Source: Streptomyces humidus (lineage in GTDB: Bacteria; Actinomycetota; Actinomycetes; Streptomycetales; Streptomycetaceae). From it: a stretch of 64,000 nucleotides of DNA. Where the stretch lies: assembly GCF_014649655.1 (NCBI RefSeq), contig NZ_BMTL01000023.1:1-64000 (forward strand), in the 5' to 3' direction. The notes below the pieces were generated by a model. That model ran no database searches. It worked only from the letters and a program-made list of their open reading frames with translations, and was not told where the DNA came from. The translations under genes were made by a program, and so were the position numbers. Positions 27,090 to 34,982 of the stretch are shown piece after piece (position 1 is the first letter of the stretch; each line of letters starts with the position of its first letter).

Positions 27090-28026
27090 AGCCCAGCATT
27101 CCGCCCTCGTCGTCCTCGTCCTCCTCGGCGTCGCCCCGGTCGAGGTCGACCTCGACGCCGCCGCGTTCCAGGGTCTGGCGGACACGCTCCACGAAGGGCT
27201 CGCTCAGGTAGTGGTGGTGCAGATCGAGCTTCTTGAGGTGGGTGAGCGGCTGCCCGTCGAGCAGGGCGGCCGCGCCCTCGTCGGTCAGGACGCCCATGGA
27301 GAGGTCGAGCACCTCCAGCCGGGGCACCACGGGCGCGGACGCCACGGCCGCGGCCACGGCGTCCTGCATCTCGCTGTTGCGCAGGGCCAGATGGCGCAGG
27401 TTCGGCAGCCGGGCGCCGGACAGGATCGGCTCGAGGTCCGCGATCTCGCTGTCGCCGCCGTACTCCGGGGTGCCGAGCCACAGGTCGAGGTGGACCAGCG
27501 CGGGCAGGTCGCTGCCGCCGACCCCGCGCACGACCTCGGCGGGCAGTCCTCCGGTCTCGATCACGAGCCTGCGCAGCGAGCCGTGGCTCACGGCCGGGAA
27601 CCGCAGCCCCGAACCGCCGCGCACGCCCAGTTCCTCCAACCGCGGGAACGCCGTGAGGAGGGGGGTGACGTCGGTCTGGTTGATCCAGGAGATCTCGCAC
27701 TCCTCCACCACCATGTCGCCGAGGAACAGCGCCCGCAGTGCGGGGAAGCGGTCCCGGGCCGCCGTCAGCGCCTCGATGACGGAGGACGGGTCCGTGTCGT
27801 AGGCCTCCTCCCAGGCGCCGACGATCAGCGCCCGTACGCGGGTGGTGTCGACGGCGACGCAGAAGCGGGCGAACGCGTCCGTCCAGTTCTCCTCCGCGTC
27901 GTAGACGTCACCGGTGACACGCCATGCCACGGCGTCCGGTTCGACCGGCCGCGGCTGGTGCTCGGCGCCGGAGAACGCGTGGGCGGGGAGCCCGTGCAGC
28001 GCGTCGAGGTGGTGGCCGATGGTCAT
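27070..28026 (-). CDS. STM4015-family leucine-rich repeat protein
   Basis: 318 residues; first gene of the five-gene STM401x operon. From about residue 100 the sequence is built of LRR units of the ribonuclease-inhibitor kind (LEELGVRGG, LRHLALRNSEM, LEVLDLSMGVLTDEG, LKKLDLHHHYLSE), ending in an Asp/Glu-rich tail (DAEEDEDDEGG). LRR proteins serve as binding scaffolds, so it may present a protein or peptide partner to the downstream enzymes. No signal peptide or membrane segment, so it is cytoplasmic. The ATG at 28026 follows GGGAGCAG-like sequence. Confidence 0.8.
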   Translation of the reverse strand: MTIGHHLDALHGLPAHAFSGAEHQPRPVEPDAVAWRVTGDVYDAEENWTDAFARFCVAVDTTRVRALIVGAWEEAYDTDPSSVIEALTAARDRFPALRALFLGDMVVEECEISWINQTDVTPLLTAFPRLEELGVRGGSGLRFPAVSHGSLRRLVIETGGLPAEVVRGVGGSDLPALVHLDLWLGTPEYGGDSEIADLEPILSGARLPNLRHLALRNSEMQDAVAAAVASAPVVPRLEVLDLSMGVLTDEGAAALLDGQPLTHLKKLDLHHHYLSEPFVERVRQTLERGGVEVDLDRGDAEEDEDDEGGMLGYVAVGE

Positions 28027-28086
28027 ACGGCTGCTCCCGAGGAGAAGAAGTGTGCGGTCCGTGATGTGTCCGCAGTTCTACCAACA

Positions 28087-28138
28087 GGCACTGACAGCGC
28101 CCGTCGGCGGGGCTCGGTTCGGGGGCGCTGTCGGTGCC
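28087..28138. terminator. Hairpin upstream of the STM4015 operon
   Basis: Bases 28087-28102 pair with 28123-28138 (16 bp, one G-U, 20-base loop). It lies about 60 bases before the STM4015 start. It may terminate leftward transcripts from the FAD-subunit gene or act as a leader attenuator of the operon. No T-tract. Confidence 0.5.
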
Positions 28139-28157
28139 GGCCCTCGGGGTCGTGGTC

Positions 28158-28400
28158 ATGGGGCCGGTGCGCGGTGCGTCCGACGGGAAGGGGAGGTCCG
28201 GTCACCGGCAGGGAGACGTGCCGACCGCGCCCGTCGCCGAGGAGGCGGGGCCGTCGCATGTCGCCCCGGCGCAGAGGGAGCGGCGGGCCCTGGGCGAGGT
28301 CACCGGGCACGCGGTGGCGCGGCGGCGTTGCGACGGCGACGAGGCCGTCGTCACGGTGGACGTCCTCGACTCGACGCCGGAGCCGGACGGGACGCGGCGA
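28158..28400 (+). pseudogene. Possible remnant of a gvpO-like gene
   Basis: From ATG 28158 the plus frame keeps coding-like third-position GC to about 28400 and reads RALGEVTGHAVARRRCDGDEA followed by VVTVDVLDSTPEPDG. This resembles the core of gas-vesicle protein GvpO (aliphatic helix, then a two-strand VxVDVLE segment). The conserved C-terminal YRV/RRY part is missing and the frame degenerates. No other gas-vesicle gene is nearby. Weak; may be chance. The remaining bases of 28027-28531 hold only the hairpin noted separately and presumably the operon promoter. Confidence 0.2.
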
Positions 28401-28531
28401 ACCACGGGCCGCGGATGCCGCCGTCGGCCCGCACGGCGCGGACGGGGAGTCGTCCGGACGTCCGGGCCGGCCGCGGAGGCGTCCGCACAAGCGGTGCAGA
28501 GCGACGGCCCGGAGCGTCCCGTGGACGTGCC

Positions 28532-29251
28532 TCAGGCGGCGGCGCGGGCCAGCACGTCGGTGACCTCGCGGCGGAGGGCGTCCCACGCCGGGGCGGGCAG
28601 GGCGGCCGGCTCTGCGGCCGCCAGCGCCCGGAGGACCTGTTCGGCGTCGGGCCGGTACGGCGTGCTCTGGCTGTAGACCTCGTAGCCGTCGCGTACGGCC
28701 ACGCGCAGCGTGCCGGGGGCGTCGCCGTCCGCGTGCACCGCCGCGGCGACGACGAGCGGCGGCGGCCCGCCCGCCTCGCTCTCGAGTTTGCGGTACCCGC
28801 TGGCCAGGGGCGTGCGCCAGCGCAGGGCGAGCAGCACATGGCGTTTCGCCAGCAGCTCTGCCAGGTCTGTCTCGTACACGCCGTCGGCCGTCAGGACGGT
28901 GGCGCGGGCGTCGAGCACGAGGGCTGCCGGGAGCAGACAGCGCAGGGTGCTGCCGACGATGTTGCCGCCCACCGTGGCCGCCCGGCGCACCGCGCCCGTG
29001 CCCACGCCCGAGGCCGCCCGGTGCAGCACCTCGGGCACGGTCGCGTCGACCCGGTGCAGCGGCACTGCCCCGCCCAGTTCCTCGGGGCCGACCGTGTTGG
29101 CCTCGGGCAGGTCGCGCAGCGACACGGCCTGCTCGGGGAAGCCGTCCCGCTGCCAGCCGGCCCACACCAGCGTGGCGCCGCCGACCGGCACCGCTCCGTC
29201 GGCCAGACATCGCTGCGCTTCGGATACCGAGGAGGGAAGACGCAACTGCAC
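28532..29251 (-). CDS. Orphan FAD-binding subunit of molybdopterin dehydrogenase type
   Basis: 239 residues of the FAD_binding_5 / CO-dehydrogenase flavoprotein family. Seen are the PVGGATLVW loop (about residues 21-29) and the second FAD loop RRAATVGGNIVGSTL (about 90-104). In working molybdenum hydroxylases this medium subunit passes electrons between a [2Fe-2S] small subunit and a molybdopterin large subunit; neither partner is encoded nearby. The start is GTG at 29251 with GGAAGG upstream. It may serve another oxidoreductase, or be a remnant with a new role. Flavin-binding loops look intact. Confidence 0.8.
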   Translation of the reverse strand: MQLRLPSSVSEAQRCLADGAVPVGGATLVWAGWQRDGFPEQAVSLRDLPEANTVGPEELGGAVPLHRVDATVPEVLHRAASGVGTGAVRRAATVGGNIVGSTLRCLLPAALVLDARATVLTADGVYETDLAELLAKRHVLLALRWRTPLASGYRKLESEAGGPPPLVVAAAVHADGDAPGTLRVAVRDGYEVYSQSTPYRPDAEQVLRALAAAEPAALPAPAWDALRREVTDVLARAAA

Positions 29252-29559
29252 GACAACCGACCTGCCTTCCCTGGGAGTTCGGGGGAGGGCCGCGTCCGTG
29301 GCCGCTCCGGGTGATCAGTGGCAGAACGGATTCTGCCCCGGCGCGCGGGGGCGCGTACAGGGCACATGGCCGCACCGCGCGTCACGGGCCGGCGCGGCGC
29401 GGGAGGCTCCTCCGGTGCGCTGTTGCGACCTGTGCCCCAGACGCCGTGGGCCGCCCTGGGCCTCCGTGGGCCGCGGCCTCCTCGGGCCGCCCTGTGCGGT
29501 GACGGCCCCCGGTGTTCCGGGCGCCTCTGCCCCGTTTTCGGCTCTCGCCTCCCCGGTCG
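29252..29559. other. Intergenic region between FAD subunit and M23 peptidase genes
   Basis: No gene seen. Bases 29455-29505 repeat variants of GGGCCGCCCTG. A weak stem (29505-29512 with 29517-29524, one mismatch) could end the M23 transcript. Confidence 0.3.
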
Positions 29560-30711
29560 TCAGCCGTTCTGTGACAGCCAGGGCAGCGGGTCGGTGTAGT
29601 AGCCGTCGTAGATCACCTCGAAGTGCAGATGCGGGCCGGTGGACAGGCCGGTGGAACCGACCCGGCCGATCGGGGCGCCGGTCCGCACCGCCTGTCCGGC
29701 CGTGACCTGCAGCAGGGAGAGGTGGCTGTACGTCGTCTCCAGGCGTTTGCCGTCGACGAGGCCGTGGTCGACGACGACACGGTTGCCGTACGCCTTGGTC
29801 AGGGCCGCGAACACCACCCGGCCGTCGCGGGCGGCGGACACCTGGGCGGCCTCGGGCGCGCCGAAGTCCACCCCGGTGTGGAGTTTGGTGACGCCGGTGA
29901 GCGGGTGCTTGCGGGAGCCGTAGGGCGAGGTGACGGTGAGGGTGGTGGTGGGCGGCGCGAGGATCGCGTTCGCCGGGGCGGCGCCGCCGCTCGGGTCCTC
30001 CCGGTCGAAGTCCGCGTAGGCCGCGAACCGGGACTTCACCTCGCCGAGGTACGTCTCGGCCGCGGCCGGGACCTTGCCGGCCGCGGCCACGGCGTCCGTG
30101 CCGACCGCGTAGGCGGCGAGGGTGAGGTCCACGAGGTCGCCGTTGACGGCGCCGTCGGTCCTGAGCTCGGTGACCTTCCGGGCCAGCGAGCAGTCCTGGC
30201 GGCCGAGCGCCATGATCGCGTCGGCGGGGTCGTGCGGCGAGGAGTGCCCGTTGCCGTCGTCGTCCTTGCCCCAGGCGTGCCAGCCGGCGGCGGTGAACGC
30301 GGCGATGCCCTGCTGGCCGGAGGCGGTGCTCTCGTCGCTGAAGCCGGTGAGCTGGTCGATCTGGGCCGCGAGGACGGACGGGGTGACAACCGGACAGGCG
30401 TCGGCGGACCTGCGCAGCCAGGGGCCGTAGGTCGCGTTGACGCCGCCCACGGCGTCGTCCTGGGGGTCGGCCGCCGCGTCCTCGTCGCCGGGGAGCCCGC
30501 CGGTCAGCGCGAGGAAGCCGGCCACGGCGGAGAGGGTGAGCAGTGCGGGCAGCACCACGACGGTGAACAGGCCCGGACCACGCCGGCGGGGTTGTTCCGC
30601 GACCGTTCGCGGAGCGCTCTCGGTCTGCTGCGGAGGCTCTTCCGCTGTCTGCCGCGCAGGCTCTTCCGCGGTCTGCTGCCGAGGCGCCTCGACGGCCTGC
30701 TCCTCACTCAT
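29560..30711 (-). CDS. Membrane-anchored M23 metallopeptidase (LytM-type)
   Basis: 383 residues. A cytoplasmic N-terminus with Gln/Thr/Ala/Glu/Pro repeats (QQTAEEPARQTAEEPPQQT, about residues 12-30) is followed by one membrane helix (about 48-70), an extracytoplasmic domain reminiscent of a lytic-transglycosylase fold (about 90-240; GPWLRRSADACP), and a C-terminal M23 domain. Zinc ligands are seen in HTGVDFGAP and HLHFEV. It should cleave cross-bridges of peptidoglycan. The fused LT-like part is inferred from position and composition rather than a catalytic motif. Confidence 0.87.
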   Translation of the reverse strand: MSEEQAVEAPRQQTAEEPARQTAEEPPQQTESAPRTVAEQPRRRGPGLFTVVVLPALLTLSAVAGFLALTGGLPGDEDAAADPQDDAVGGVNATYGPWLRRSADACPVVTPSVLAAQIDQLTGFSDESTASGQQGIAAFTAAGWHAWGKDDDGNGHSSPHDPADAIMALGRQDCSLARKVTELRTDGAVNGDLVDLTLAAYAVGTDAVAAAGKVPAAAETYLGEVKSRFAAYADFDREDPSGGAAPANAILAPPTTTLTVTSPYGSRKHPLTGVTKLHTGVDFGAPEAAQVSAARDGRVVFAALTKAYGNRVVVDHGLVDGKRLETTYSHLSLLQVTAGQAVRTGAPIGRVGSTGLSTGPHLHFEVIYDGYYTDPLPWLSQNG

Positions 30712-31035
30712 GCGGCGCGGTCCTGACGGCAGGTCACGGGACGCTGCGGGAAAGTGCGGTTGTTCACGAGCGGAGGGTATTCCCCGGCCCGCGGCACGTC
30801 ACCGGACGGAAGGGCAGACCTGCTGCCCGTGCGGGCAACAACCTTTGCGGGGAAGCCTGTTCGGGGTCGCCGGAGAGTGCGGCGCACGGCCGGAGCGCGC
30901 GGCTGCGGCCCCGTCCGCACGCGGAGGCGACCACGCGTGTCGTGACGCCGGGCCACATCCGGGAACCGCACGGCCTGCCCGTGTGCGGCCGCCGCTGAGC
31001 GGCCGCCGGCGAGTGACCGCCGGCGGCCGTGCGGC
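30712..31035. other. Intergenic region between M23 peptidase and pyc
   Basis: Apart from the pyc terminator (31000-31029) this region holds a GGGCAG/CTGCCC-type inverted repeat near 30810-30835 and no gene. It probably contains the promoter and leader of the peptidase gene. I looked for a c-di-AMP (ydaO) riboswitch, common before Streptomyces cell-wall hydrolases, and did not recognise one. Confidence 0.3.
31000..31029 (-). terminator. Terminator hairpin of pyc
   Basis: Twelve bases at 31000-31011 pair with 31018-31029 around a six-base loop, seven bases beyond the pyc stop codon on the minus strand. Strong GC stem, no T-tract, as is usual in Streptomyces. Confidence 0.7.
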
Positions 31036-34000
31036 TCAGTCGACGACGACGAGCAGGTCGCCGCCCTCCACCTGCTGGATGCGGTTGATGGCGAGCCTGC
31101 CGACCCGGCCGGCCTTCGGCGCGGTGATCGTGGCCTCCATCTTCATCGCCTCGATGGTGGCGATCGTCGCGCCGACCTCCACCTCGTCGCCCTCGGCGAC
31201 CGCGAGGGTCACCACCCCGGCGAACGGGGCGGCGACGTGCCCGGCGTTGCCCCGGTCGGCCTTCTCGGTGACCGGGACGTCGGAGGCCGCCGCCTTGTCG
31301 CGGACCTGGATGGGCCGCAGCTGGCCGTTGAGGGACGACATCACGGTGCGCATGCCCCGTTCGTCGGCCTCGCCGACGGCCTGGAGCTCGATCAGGAGCC
31401 GGACGCCCGGCTCGAGGTCGACGCTGTACTCCGTGCCCGGGCGCAGACCGTAGAAGAAGTCCTTGCTGTCGAGCACGCTGGTGTCGCCGTAGGCCTGGCG
31501 GTGGTTGTCGAAGTCGCGCGTCGGGCCGGGGAAGAGCAGCCGGTTGAGGGTGGCGCGGCGGGTCTTCTCCAGGCCTTCGCGGTCCTCGGTGGTCAGCTCC
31601 TGGACCGGCTTGGCGTCCGCTCGGCCCTGGAGCGCCTTGCTGCGGAACGGCTCGGGCCAGCCGCCGGGCGGGGTTCCGAGTTCCCCGCGCAGGAAGCCGA
31701 TGACGGAGTCGGGGATGTCGTAGCGGTCGGGCGACGTCTCGAAGTCCCGCGGGTCCACTCCGGCTCCGACCAGGTGCAGGGCGAGATCGCCGACCACCTT
31801 GGAGGACGGGGTGACCTTGACCAGATGGCCGAGGATGCGGTCGGCGGCGGCGTACATCGCCTCGATGTCCTCGAACCGGTCGCCGAGGCCGAGCGCGACG
31901 GCCTGGGTGCGCAGGTTGGAGAGCTGTCCGCCGGGGATCTCGTGGTGGTAGACGCGTCCGGTCGGTGAGGCCAGGCCCGCCTCGAAGGGGGCGTAGATCC
32001 GGCGGACGCCCTCCCAGTAGGGCTCCAGGTCTCCGACGGCCTGGAGGTCGAGGCCGGTGGGCCGCTCGGAGTGGTCGGTCGCGGCGACGATCGCCGACAG
32101 GGAGGGCTGCGAGGTCGTCCCCGCCATGGAGGCCACGGCGCCGTCGACGGCGTCCGCGCCGGCCTGGATCGCGGCGAGGTAGGTGGCGAGCTGGCCGCCC
32201 GCCGTGTCGTGGGTGTGCAGATGCACCGGCAGGTCGAACTCGCGGCGCAGCGCCGAGACGAGCTTGGCGGCGGCCGGGGCGCGCAGCAGGCCCGCCATGT
32301 CCTTGACGGCCAGGACGTGGGCGCCGGCCTCGACGATCTGCTCGGCGAGCCGCAGGTAGTAGTCGAGGGTGTAGAGGCGCTCGTTCGGGTCGGACAGGTC
32401 GGAGGTGTAGCAGAGGGCGACCTCGGCGACCGCGGTGCCCGTCTCGCGCACGGCGTCGATGGCGGGCCGCATCTGGCCGACGTCGTTGAGCGCGTCGAAG
32501 ATGCGGAAGACGTCGATGCCGGTGGCGGCGGCCTCCTGGACGAAGGCGTCGGTGACCTCGGTGGGGTACGGGGTGTAGCCGACGGTGTTGCGGCCGCGCA
32601 GCAGCATCTGAAGGCAGATGTTGGGGACGGCCTCGCGCAGGGCGGCGAGCCGCTCCCACGGGTCCTCGGCGAGGAAGCGCAGGGCGACGTCGTAGGTGGC
32701 GCCGCCCCAGCACTCCAGGGACAGCAGCTGGGGCAGGGTGCGGGCGACCAGCGGCGCCGAGGCGAGCAGGTCCTTGGTCCGCACGCGGGTGGCGAGCAGG
32801 GACTGGTGGGCGTCGCGGAAGGTGGTGTCGGTGACGCCGATGGTCGGCGACTCGCGCAGCCAGCGGGCGAAGCCCTCGGGGCCGAGGTGGACCAGACGCT
32901 GGCGGGAGCCCGCGGGCGGCTCGCCCGTCGGCGTCTCGGGCAGCTTGGCGGTCGGGTCGATCAGCTGGGGCCGCTCGCCGTGCGGCTTGTTCACCGTGAC
33001 GTCGGCGAGGTAGGTGAGCAGTTTGGTGCCGCGGTCGGCCGACGAGCGGGCGGTGAGCAGGTGGGGCCGCTGCTCGATGAACGACGTGGTGACGCGGCCG
33101 GCCTGGAAGTCGGCGTCGTCGAGGACGGCCTGCAGGAACGGGATGTTGGTGGCCACGCCGCGGATGCGGAACTCGGCGACGGCGCGCCGGGCCCGGCCGA
33201 TCGCGGTCGGGAAGTCGCGGCCCCGGCAGGTGAGTTTGACCAGCATCGAGTCGAAGTGGGCGCTGATCTCCGTGCCCGCGTGGGTGGTGCCGCCGTCGAG
33301 GCGGATGCCGGAGCCGCCCGGGGAGCGGTAGGCGCTGATCCGTCCGGTGTCGGGGCGGAACCCGTTGGCGGGGTCCTCGGTGGTGATGCGGCACTGCAGG
33401 GCCGCGCCGTGCAGGGCGACCGTCTCCTGCGACAGGCCGAGGTCGGCGAGGGTCTCGCCGGAGGCGATGCGCAACTGGGCCTGGACCAGGTCGACGTCGG
33501 TGACCTCCTCGGTCACCGTGTGCTCGACCTGGATGCGCGGGTTCATCTCGATGAAGACGTGGTTGCCGACGGGGTCGAGGAGGAACTCGACGGTGCCGGC
33601 GTTGCGGTAGCCGATCTGCCGGGCGAAGCGGACCGCGTCGGCGCAGATCCGCTCGCGCAGCTCCGGGTCGAGGTCGGGCGCGGGGGCCATCTCGATGACC
33701 TTCTGGTGGCGGCGCTGCAGCGAGCAGTCCCGCTCGAAGAGGTGGATCACGTTGCCCTCGCCGTCGGCGAGGATCTGCACCTCGATGTGGCGGGGGTCGA
33801 CGACGGCCTTCTCCAGGAAGACGGTGGGGTCGCCGAACGCGGAGGCGGCCTCCCGCGAGGCCGCCTCGATGGACTCGCGCAGCACGGCCGGGTTCTCCAC
33901 CCGGCGCATGCCGCGTCCGCCGCCGCCCGCGACCGCCTTCACGAACACCGGGAAGCCGATCTCCTCGGCGGCCCGGACCAGTTCGTCGACGTCGTTGGAG

Positions 34001-34410
34001 GGCGCGGACGAGCCGAGGACGGGCACGCCGGCCGCGCGGGCCGCGGCCACCGCGCTGGCCTTGTTTCCCGTCAGTTCCAGGGTGCGGGCGTCGGGACCCA
34101 CGAAGGTGATGCCCGCCTCCTCGCAGGCGCGGGCGAGTTCGGGGTTCTCGGAGAGGAACCCGTAGCCCGGGTAGACGGCGTCCGCGCCCGCCCGTCGCGC
34201 GGCGCCGACGATCTCCTCGACGGAGAGGTAGGCGCGCACGGGGTGGCCCGGCTCCCCGATCTCGTACGCCTCGTCGGCTTTGAGCCGGTGCAGCGAATTG
34301 CGGTCCTCGTGCGGAAAGACGGCGACCGTGCGCGCGCCCAGCTCATAGCCGGCGCGAAACGCACGGATCGCGATCTCACCACGGTTGGCGACCAGCACCT
34401 TGCGGAACAT
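31036..34410 (-). CDS. pyc: Pyruvate carboxylase
   Basis: 1124 residues, the full single-chain length. It makes oxaloacetate from pyruvate, bicarbonate and ATP (anaplerosis) in the cytoplasm. Order: biotin carboxylase (about 1-455; MFRKVLVANRGEIAIR start, ATP-grasp glycine loop GGGGRGMRRV), carboxyltransferase barrel (about 530-800; TFRDAHQSLLATR), allosteric/linker part, then the biotinyl domain with AMKM and biotinylated Lys1090, 34 residues from the end. The ATG at 34410 is used; the frame extends further upstream without a suitable start. A GC-rich hairpin ends the transcript. Confidence 0.97.
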   Translation of the reverse strand: MFRKVLVANRGEIAIRAFRAGYELGARTVAVFPHEDRNSLHRLKADEAYEIGEPGHPVRAYLSVEEIVGAARRAGADAVYPGYGFLSENPELARACEEAGITFVGPDARTLELTGNKASAVAAARAAGVPVLGSSAPSNDVDELVRAAEEIGFPVFVKAVAGGGGRGMRRVENPAVLRESIEAASREAASAFGDPTVFLEKAVVDPRHIEVQILADGEGNVIHLFERDCSLQRRHQKVIEMAPAPDLDPELRERICADAVRFARQIGYRNAGTVEFLLDPVGNHVFIEMNPRIQVEHTVTEEVTDVDLVQAQLRIASGETLADLGLSQETVALHGAALQCRITTEDPANGFRPDTGRISAYRSPGGSGIRLDGGTTHAGTEISAHFDSMLVKLTCRGRDFPTAIGRARRAVAEFRIRGVATNIPFLQAVLDDADFQAGRVTTSFIEQRPHLLTARSSADRGTKLLTYLADVTVNKPHGERPQLIDPTAKLPETPTGEPPAGSRQRLVHLGPEGFARWLRESPTIGVTDTTFRDAHQSLLATRVRTKDLLASAPLVARTLPQLLSLECWGGATYDVALRFLAEDPWERLAALREAVPNICLQMLLRGRNTVGYTPYPTEVTDAFVQEAAATGIDVFRIFDALNDVGQMRPAIDAVRETGTAVAEVALCYTSDLSDPNERLYTLDYYLRLAEQIVEAGAHVLAVKDMAGLLRAPAAAKLVSALRREFDLPVHLHTHDTAGGQLATYLAAIQAGADAVDGAVASMAGTTSQPSLSAIVAATDHSERPTGLDLQAVGDLEPYWEGVRRIYAPFEAGLASPTGRVYHHEIPGGQLSNLRTQAVALGLGDRFEDIEAMYAAADRILGHLVKVTPSSKVVGDLALHLVGAGVDPRDFETSPDRYDIPDSVIGFLRGELGTPPGGWPEPFRSKALQGRADAKPVQELTTEDREGLEKTRRATLNRLLFPGPTRDFDNHRQAYGDTSVLDSKDFFYGLRPGTEYSVDLEPGVRLLIELQAVGEADERGMRTVMSSLNGQLRPIQVRDKAAASDVPVTEKADRGNAGHVAAPFAGVVTLAVAEGDEVEVGATIATIEAMKMEATITAPKAGRVGRLAINRIQQVEGGDLLVVVD

Positions 34411-34982
34411 CGTGGACCCCTTCAGCCTGCCGGTGACGGACCCATCGTGGCGGCGGGTGACCGCGTTGGCCATGTGAGTCGGGCCACTCACCGCAAGTCT
34501 CGCTCGATCGGACCGCCCGCGGTGACCTCACGCGGCCGGCCCCAGGAGTACGTTCCGACCGAAACCGACACGGAAACCGGCGTTGACACCGCCGCCGACG
34601 TCGACAGTCACGCTGACGTCGACAGTGACTCCGACACCGGCACCTACACCGCCGTCGACGTCGCCACCGACGTCGAAGCTGACGGCGCGTCGGCCGGCAC
34701 GGTGCGCTGCGCCCCGCGCGAGCGTCCTGAGTCCGATGACGAGTGCGCGGGGGGGGGGAGTGCGCGTTCGCCACGGCGTCAACTCGCCCGTACGGCCCGA
34801 TGTCCCGGACGAAGGACCCCGGCTCGACCGGACCGTGACCACACTGCTCACCCGCCGTGACGCCGTCTCCCGCAACTGATGGTTCGACCTGTCGGACATT
34901 GTTCGAGAAGTCTTGACGCGGCCATGCACACCGTTTGACACTCCTGCAACATCACGTCACACGGTTGAAACGGCGGTCCCCC
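34411..34982. other. Divergent intergenic region with Asp-codon-like repeats and a poly-G tract
   Basis: Bases 34555-34690 repeat GACGTCGAC-type units, including a near-perfect 18-base duplication around 34598-34632. Translated, they give Asp/Thr/Val-rich nonsense with no start signal, so I do not call a gene. A run of ten G lies at 34749-34758. The promoter of the GH43 gene probably lies in 34880-34960 (a TTGACG occurs near 34912, but a matching -10 is not clear). Confidence 0.35.

Noticed and set aside
28023..28159. Short minus-strand frame before STM4015 as a peptide precursor for the radical SAM operon
   Set aside because: The 83-codon frame overlaps STM4015, has no ribosome site and crosses the hairpin; its cysteines are few and not in a core-peptide-like tail.
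26479..28563. Plus-strand open frame across the STM4014/STM4015 genes
   Set aside because: Shadow of two overlapping minus-strand genes; composition typical of antisense frames.
30764..33394. Long minus-strand open frame inside pyc
   Set aside because: Different frame of the pyc gene; Arg/Pro-rich nonsense, while the pyc frame shows all three enzyme domains.
34555..34740. Asp-rich small protein upstream of the GH43 gene
   Set aside because: No start codon with ribosome site, and the Asp codons arise from a short GACGTC-type DNA repeat.
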